From NCBI GenBank assembly GCA_943371625.1, contig CALRVN010000108.1, forward strand, positions 1 to 10,491: a stretch of 10,491 bases of DNA, in the 5' to 3' direction. The stretch is from Hyphomicrobium_A sp943371625. GTDB lineage: Bacteria > Pseudomonadota > Alphaproteobacteria > Rhizobiales > Hyphomicrobiaceae. Every line of letters begins with the position of its first letter. The stretch's first letter is position 1. The notes under the pieces were generated by a model. The model did no database searches. It was not told the origin of the DNA and saw only the letters and a program-made list of their open reading frames with translations. Shown piece by piece: positions 6,527 to 10,491 of this stretch. The position numbers and the translations under genes were made by a program.

Positions 6527-6961
6527 TCACTCGAGCGCGACGGAACCGCTTTCGACATTGATCCGCAGCCGCATCGGATCGCCCGGCGCCGAGTCCGCCG
6601 CCTCGTTGAAGACGCGCGTCGGGATCGTCACCAAGAGGCCCTTTACCGGATCGTCCTCTGCCTTGGACTCGTCGAGTTGCACCGACGCGACGCCGAGCAC
6701 GGCGAGGCAATGGCTGCCGCCCGTCTCGTCGGAGGGCTCGGGAAGCACGACCGCGACACCCGCAGCACAGCAAACCGGCTCGGCCGTATCGACCACGTAG
6801 AGGCTGATCTTGTCGTCCTTATACGTCCGGCTGTTCTTACCCACCGGCGCGATCAGCTCAGTTAGCCCGACACCGGCCGCCTCGCAGGTTTTGACCTCGA
6901 GGGCACTCGCCGGAACGGCAAGCAGCAATAGGCAGGAAATGGCGGAGAATGCGCGTGTCAT
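6527..6961 (-). CDS. Exported hypothetical protein
   Basis: A 144-residue protein with a typical Sec signal peptide: Arg3, hydrophobic core at about 8-17, and the cleavage motif Ala-Ser-Ala after residue 20. The mature chain of about 124 residues starts LEVKTCEAAG. It has four cysteines, including a CC pair in EPVCCAAG, and its predicted beta-rich segments (ISLYVVDT, AVVLPEP, LLVTIPT, RLRINVES) suggest a small periplasmic beta domain. I do not recognise a family. It starts 39 bases after the stop of the ParA-like gene in the same direction and may share its mRNA. The ribosome binding site is weak (AAGAG about 7 bases upstream). A function with the ATPase is possible but would have to act across the inner membrane. 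Confidence 0.75.
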   Translation of the reverse strand: MTRAFSAISCLLLLAVPASALEVKTCEAAGVGLTELIAPVGKNSRTYKDDKISLYVVDTAEPVCCAAGVAVVLPEPSDETGGSHCLAVLGVASVQLDESKAEDDPVKGLLVTIPTRVFNEAADSAPGDPMRLRINVESGSVALE

Positions 6962-7000
6962 GGCGCTGCTCTTAACATCCGTGCCGCCGGCTGTCTCGCC

Positions 7001-7876
7001 TCAGGCACTCGCCGCGGCCGGTGCACTGGCTTCCACCTTGGCCGGATTGTCCGCATCCAGCCGCGCCATCACCTCGTCGGTGAGGTTGCGCACCGCGGAG
7101 CCCACCTGGCCCGGATACTTGGCGAGATAGCTTCGCTCGTAGGTCTGGAAGTTCGCCGCGTCCTGCAGCGCCGGCATGCGCGGGATCGCCTGCGCGAAAC
7201 AGGCGTTCTCGGGATTGCCCTGCAACCAGCGATGATATTCCTCGTCGGAGACCGAGTTCGTCTCCTTCATGTTAACGATCACGCCGAGGTTCTGGGCAAA
7301 GCCCATCTCGGGGTTCAGGCCCTTGAAGCGCCGGAACACCTCGAGCCCGCACACCGACACGTAGTCGGCCTTGGTCGGCGAGATGTGATAGTCGGCCTCG
7401 CGCAGCCAGCACTCGGTGAGAACCGAAAGCCCCGGCGGGCAATCGATGATGACGATGTCGAACACGCGGCGCACGCCATTCAGCAGTTCGGCGATCACCT
7501 CGCGCAGCCGCGCGTGCAGGTTCTCCTTCGAGACCTCGCGTTCCAGCAGCGTGAGTTGCATATCGCTCGGAAGCAGGAACACCGAGCGCGCGTCATCGAC
7601 GTCGGAGACATTGCGCACGATGAACTTCGGCCAGTCGATAACCTGGTTCTTGAGCACGCGGCCGTGCAGATAGTCGACGATCGTCGCGCCTTCGCTCTGC
7701 AGCTTGTAGAGGCTCGACACCGACATCAGCATGCTCGACACGCTGGCCTGCGCGTCGCTGTCGATCACGAGCACGTTCTTCTTGTGATACGCCGAGATGG
7801 TCTCGGCCAACGCCAAGACGAGCGTCGATTTGCCGACGCCACCCTTGGTGTTCATGATCGCGATCGAATTGCGCAT
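7001..7876 (-). CDS. ParA/MinD-type deviant Walker ATPase, orphan
   Basis: A 291-residue cytosolic ATPase. The deviant Walker A motif KGGVGKST lies at 11-18 with signature Lys11 and catalytic Lys16. A VLVIDSDAQAS segment holds Asp39 and Asp41, and Walker B is FDIVIIDCPPG with Asp145. ParA proteins dimerise on ATP, bind DNA or membrane and position DNA or protein cargo. There is no N-terminal helix-turn-helix domain, so this resembles the short chromosomal or protein-positioning ParA class. No MinD-like membrane-targeting helix is obvious; the C-terminus is an alanine-rich tail. No parB, minC, chemotaxis or flagellar gene is next to it, so the cargo is unknown. The frame is open upstream to 7972, but the ATG at 7876 gives the normal ParA N-terminus MRNSIAIMNTKGG and has GGGGAA 11-12 bases upstream. 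Confidence 0.92.
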   Translation of the reverse strand: MRNSIAIMNTKGGVGKSTLVLALAETISAYHKKNVLVIDSDAQASVSSMLMSVSSLYKLQSEGATIVDYLHGRVLKNQVIDWPKFIVRNVSDVDDARSVFLLPSDMQLTLLEREVSKENLHARLREVIAELLNGVRRVFDIVIIDCPPGLSVLTECWLREADYHISPTKADYVSVCGLEVFRRFKGLNPEMGFAQNLGVIVNMKETNSVSDEEYHRWLQGNPENACFAQAIPRMPALQDAANFQTYERSYLAKYPGQVGSAVRNLTDEVMARLDADNPAKVEASAPAAASA

Positions 7877-8117
7877 GCTGTCTGGACTTCCCCACCCGTT
7901 GGTCCCCGCATAAAGCAGAACCGCCTGCCCTGCATGGCTCGGGAATATGGCAACCATGGGAACGCGCCACAATCATGCTTGGCGACGCACGCAAATTTGC
8001 CTCGGCGGATAGCTCCCCGTAAACCTCGCCGCAAAGCCGCCGCCATCATTGTGCGGCCTTTAACCTCCGCTAGAGTTAAGGTCGCAGTCTCGATTTCCCC
8101 TCGGAGGCCTACACGCC
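7877..8117. promoter_or_regulatory. Divergent intergenic region between the ParA-like gene and lemA
   Basis: This 241-base region must carry promoters for the leftward ParA group and the rightward lemA group. It contains the perfect 10-base palindrome GCAAATTTGC (7991-8000) and an inverted repeat TTAAC (8060-8064) / GTTAA (8075-8079) with a 10-base spacer, 39-58 bases before the lemA start codon. The lemA ribosome binding site GGAGG is at 8103-8107. TTAAC resembles the half-site of the alphaproteobacterial cell-cycle regulator CtrA, but the spacing and orientation do not fit the TTAA-N7-TTAA consensus. Confidence 0.4.
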
Positions 8118-8747
8118 ATGGCTCACGCGCAGCCGCTTCGCTTTGCTCGCCCCCTCGCCGCTATTCTCTTGGCCGCCATATCGCTCACACTCGCCGGCTG
8201 CGGGATCAACACCATCCCCACCTACGAGCAGGACGCGAAGGCCGCCTGGTCGGAGGTTCTGAACCAGTATAAGCGACGCTCTGACCTCATCCCGAACCTC
8301 GTCGAGACCGTCAAAGGATTTGCCGACCAGGAACGCACGGTTCTGACCGACGTCGTCGAAGCTCGCGCCAAGGCAACCCAGGCGCAGATCAACATCCCGG
8401 CAGACATCCTGACCAACCCCGAAGCGATGCAGAAATTCCAGGAAGCGCAGAGCCAGCTTGGCGGCGCACTGGGACGCCTGCTCGCCGTTGTCGAGCGCTA
8501 CCCCGACATCAAGTCCGGGCAGAATTTCCTCACCCTCCAGAGCCAGATCGAAGGCACCGAGAACCGCATCGCCATCGCGCGGCGCGATTACATCCAGGCC
8601 GTCCGCGCCTATAACACCGAGATCACCACCTTCCCGGGCCGCATCTGGCGTTCCGTGATGTATCCTTCCGCCAAGGAGATGGCGACGTTCGACATCACCC
8701 AGGAAGAGATGAAGGTGCCCAAGGTCGATTTCGGCACCAAGAAGTAA
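8118..8747 (+). CDS. lemA: LemA-family lipoprotein
   Basis: A 209-residue protein with a lipoprotein signal: Arg8-Arg11, hydrophobic core, and lipobox LAGC with Cys28 as the lipidation site. LemA family features follow: a YEQDAKAAWSEVLNQYKRRSDLIPNLVETVKGF segment (about 35-67, central residues quoted by position), a long helical region at about 70-165 with YPDIKSGQNF and LQSQIEGTENRIAIARRDY, and the C-terminal segment FPGRIWRSVMYPSAKEM. The fold is a four-helix bundle, probably anchored on the periplasmic face. The biochemical role of LemA proteins is not established. GGAGG is 10 bases before the ATG. It heads a rightward group with two TPM-domain genes: the next starts 22 bases after its stop, so they are very likely co-transcribed. 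Confidence 0.94.
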   Translation: MAHAQPLRFARPLAAILLAAISLTLAGCGINTIPTYEQDAKAAWSEVLNQYKRRSDLIPNLVETVKGFADQERTVLTDVVEARAKATQAQINIPADILTNPEAMQKFQEAQSQLGGALGRLLAVVERYPDIKSGQNFLTLQSQIEGTENRIAIARRDYIQAVRAYNTEITTFPGRIWRSVMYPSAKEMATFDITQEEMKVPKVDFGTKK

Positions 8748-8769
8748 AGCTGCCATCTGGAGGCCTTCG

Positions 8770-9588
8770 ATGCCTGCCGCGCGGAGCGCTTTGCCGCCGA
8801 GCCGGGCGCTTCACGCTCTCGCAGCGTGGTGCGCCCTGCTGTTGTGCTTGGCGTTACCGTTCGCCGCTGCAGCCGAACCCACATTTCCGGCACTCACCGG
8901 CCGCATCGTCGATGAAGCTGGACTGCTGACCCCGGAAACCCGCGCCGCCATCGAAGCCAAGTCGGCGGCGCTGGAGCAAAAGTCGACCGATCAGCTCGCC
9001 GTCGTGACCCTTAAGTCGCTGCAGGGCTATCCGATCGAGGAATACGGCTACCAGCTCGGCCGCAAGTGGGGCATCGGCCAGGCCGGCAAGGACAACGGCG
9101 TGCTGCTCATCGTGGCGCCAAACGAGCGGAAGGTCCGCATTGAGGTTGGCCGCAAGCTCGAGCCGATCCTCACAGACGCCGTGACCAAGCTCATCATCGA
9201 GAACGCCATCATCCCCGAGTTTCGCCGCGGCGATTTCGCAGCCGGCATAAGCGCCGGCGTTCGCGACATCAACGACATGCTGCTCGGCGACGCCGAAGCG
9301 GTGCACGAGCGCGCCAAGGTCAACGCCCAAGCGCTGGACTTCTGGTCCGTCGTCCTCATCATCTTCTGGATCTGCATCGCGCTCTTCGTTTTCTATTCCA
9401 TCGTTCAGTCGATCCGGAACGCGCCCCAGGTCGCTCCCGGCCAACGTCGCCGCGGACGCAATGCCCCTGTCGTCATCCCCAGCGACTCCGGTGGCTGGGG
9501 CGGCGGCTGGTCCGGCGGCGGAGGTGATAGTGGATGGTCCGGCGGCGGCGGTGATTTTGGCGGCGGCGGATCTTCTGGGAGCTGGTGA
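8770..9588 (+). CDS. Exported TPM-domain protein with membrane anchor and glycine-rich tail (YgcG-like)
   Basis: A 272-residue protein. A signal peptide is seen, with a hydrophobic stretch at about 14-32 and an Ala-rich cleavage site near residue 35. A TPM domain spans about 42-165, including RIVDEAGLLTPE, DQLAVVTLKSL, GKDNGVLLIVAPNERKVRIEVG and FRRGDFAAGI. One transmembrane helix lies at about 191-214, followed by a basic stretch QRRRGR. The tail from about 240 to the end consists of Gly, Ser and Trp in repeats of the type WSGGGGDxG. The TPM domain would therefore face the periplasm and the tail the cytoplasm. TPM domains occur in plant and cyanobacterial photosystem II repair proteins with reported phosphatase activity; the role in heterotrophs is unclear. 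TGGAGG precedes the ATG by 7 bases. Such YgcG-like proteins commonly neighbour LemA, as here. Confidence 0.92.
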   Translation: MPAARSALPPSRALHALAAWCALLLCLALPFAAAAEPTFPALTGRIVDEAGLLTPETRAAIEAKSAALEQKSTDQLAVVTLKSLQGYPIEEYGYQLGRKWGIGQAGKDNGVLLIVAPNERKVRIEVGRKLEPILTDAVTKLIIENAIIPEFRRGDFAAGISAGVRDINDMLLGDAEAVHERAKVNAQALDFWSVVLIIFWICIALFVFYSIVQSIRNAPQVAPGQRRRGRNAPVVIPSDSGGWGGGWSGGGGDSGWSGGGGDFGGGGSSGSW

Positions 9589-9625
9589 TGCGCAACATGG
9601 CCGTTGAAGCACGGGAGGCATTTCG

Positions 9626-10243
9626 ATGAGCCTGTTCTCGACCGAGGACGAGCAGCGCATCTCGGCGGCTATCGCCGACGCGGAGCAAAGAACGTCCGGC
9701 GAGATCGTCGTCGTGGTTGCCGCGCAGAGCGACGGCTATCACTACGTCCCGCCGTTCGTCGGCGCTCTCGTCGCGCTCCTGGTGCCATGGGTGTTGATCT
9801 TCTTCACCCAGCTTCACCTCGTTCCGATTTACCTCGCGCAGCTCGCAGTATTCCTGCTGGTGACCCTGGCACTGACGCCGGCCTCCGTCCGCATCGCGCT
9901 CGTCCCCGCAGGCATCAAGCGGCTGCACGCGCACCGCCGCGCCGTCGAGCAGTTCCTCGCCCAGAACCTGCACACGACTGACGAGCGCACCGGCGTGCTT
10001 CTCTTCGTTTCGGTCGCCGAGCACTACGCAGAGATCATCGCCGACAAGGGCATCGACGCGAAGGTGTCGGAGGGCACCTGGAAGACGATCATCGACAAGC
10101 TGACTTCGGCCATCGGATCCGGCCAGGCGACCGACGGCTTCGTCAAAGCCATTGGCGACATAGGCGCCATCCTCGCCGCGCATTTCCCGCCCGAGTCCAG
10201 ACCTTCAAACGAACTCCCCGACCACCTCATCATCCTGCAATAG
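9626..10243 (+). CDS. Membrane TPM-domain protein
   Basis: A 205-residue protein with no cleavable signal. The N-terminal part MSLFSTEDEQRI...SGEIVVVVA begins a TPM domain. Two hydrophobic segments follow at about 42-62 and 67-90, and the rest of the TPM domain comes after them (about 105-190): ERTGVLLFVSVAEHYAEIIADKGI and GFVKAIGDIGAILAAHFP. The membrane hairpin is thus inserted within the TPM domain, and both halves should lie on the same side, probably the cytoplasm. This arrangement is seen in TPM proteins that accompany LemA and a YgcG-like protein. GGGAGG lies 8 bases before the ATG, and the gene begins 37 bases after the preceding stop, as the third gene of the presumed operon. Enzymatic activity is not established for this type. 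Confidence 0.9.
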   Translation: MSLFSTEDEQRISAAIADAEQRTSGEIVVVVAAQSDGYHYVPPFVGALVALLVPWVLIFFTQLHLVPIYLAQLAVFLLVTLALTPASVRIALVPAGIKRLHAHRRAVEQFLAQNLHTTDERTGVLLFVSVAEHYAEIIADKGIDAKVSEGTWKTIIDKLTSAIGSGQATDGFVKAIGDIGAILAAHFPPESRPSNELPDHLIILQ

Positions 10244-10345
10244 CCGGCCGGCAAAGCCCGAGCCGGTGCCCGAAGGCGCCACAAGCGCTGCCATTTTTCC
10301 GTGCTATAGGGCTTGCCAACAGGGGATCGATGACGGGGAATTATC

Positions 10346-10491
10346 GTGGATATCGCTGCTACGTCCGCTCAACACACTGACACCACTGAGCGCGCGCCTG
10401 TCTCCGCGCGCGTTTCCTGGATGCTCTTCGACTGGGCAGTGCAGCCCTTCTACACGCTGATCCTGACCTTCCTTTTCGCACCCTATTTCGC
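10346..10491 (+). CDS. MFS transporter, UMF1 (Atg22-like) family, N-terminal fragment cut by window end
   Basis: The frame from a GTG at 10346 is open to the right edge, giving 48 complete codons. After about 24 polar residues it reads SWMLFDWAVQPFYTLILTFL, matching the start of UMF1-type major facilitator transporters, whose first helix carries the (Y/F)DWA motif, followed by APYF. The full protein would normally have about 12 membrane helices; its substrate is unknown. An in-frame TGA at 10331 limits the upstream start, and GGGGAA lies about 6 bases before the GTG. A gap of 102 bases from the TPM gene suggests it may have its own promoter. Confidence 0.85.
   Translation, partial: MDIAATSAQHTDTTERAPVSARVSWMLFDWAVQPFYTLILTFLFAPYF

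Noticed and set aside
7232..8272. Long rightward open frame of 346 codons opposite the ParA-like gene
   Set aside because: It is the antisense shadow of a gene with intact Walker motifs, is rich in His/Arg/Ala as such shadows are, and runs into lemA in another frame.
9481..9588. Glycine-codon repeats at the end of the first TPM gene as a DNA repeat element
   Set aside because: They are explained by the Gly/Ser/Trp-rich protein tail common in YgcG-like proteins.
8854..9660. Leftward open frame of 268 codons opposite the first TPM gene
   Set aside because: A G+C-rich codon shadow; the forward frame has a signal peptide, TPM domain and ribosome binding site.
10243..10266. GCCGGCCGGC palindrome and nearby CCGGC/GCCGG stem after the second TPM gene as a terminator
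   Set aside because: There is no U-run, and such G+C repeats are expected by chance in this composition.
1..10491. CRISPR array, toxin-antitoxin pair, restriction or phage-defence locus
   Set aside because: No spaced direct repeats, paired small toxin-antitoxin genes, nuclease motifs or defence-type domains were found; the ParA and methyltransferase genes lack such a context.

Overview
The window looks like ordinary chromosomal DNA from an alphaproteobacterium, most likely of the order Hyphomicrobiales (Rhizobiales). The evidence is high G+C coding with strong G/C third positions, AGGAGG-type ribosome binding sites, a genomically encoded CCA on the tRNA, and a typical alphaproteobacterial gene set: YbbN/CnoX thioredoxin, a LON substrate-binding-domain protein, a Trm112-like protein, free-standing prolyl-tRNA editing protein and UMF1-type MFS transporter. 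I see no transposase, integrase, phage gene or CRISPR array. The genus cannot be named from this alone.

Layout. Positions 1-4636 hold five leftward genes: a hybrid sensor histidine kinase that runs off the left edge (1-1976), a Trm112-like small protein (2076-2282), a LON N-terminal-domain protein (2301-2984), a CnoX-type thioredoxin/TPR chaperedoxin (3026-3937) and a YbaK/ProXp-type trans-editing protein (4124-4636). The middle three are closely spaced and probably one operon. Positions 4799-6072 read rightward: a small exported cysteine-rich protein, a class I SAM-dependent methyltransferase and tRNA-Gly(GCC). Positions 6183-7876 read leftward: a 74-residue hypothetical protein, an exported hypothetical protein and an orphan ParA/MinD-type ATPase. 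From 8118 to the right edge genes read rightward: a LemA-family lipoprotein, an exported TPM-domain protein with a glycine-rich tail, a membrane-inserted TPM-domain protein, and the start of a UMF1/MFS transporter cut by the window end.

How the genes may work together. The thioredoxin-LON-Trm112 group suggests protein quality control coupled to translation. The LemA-TPM-TPM group looks like a conserved but functionally unresolved cell-envelope module. The ParA ATPase has no ParB beside it and sits 39 bases ahead of an exported protein of unknown function. These last two groups are the most promising parts for new biology, although no clearly novel system is proved here. The intergenic DNA contains several small palindromes built on GTTA/TAAC or ACTTAAG, and a divergent receiver domain in the sensor kinase is also notable.
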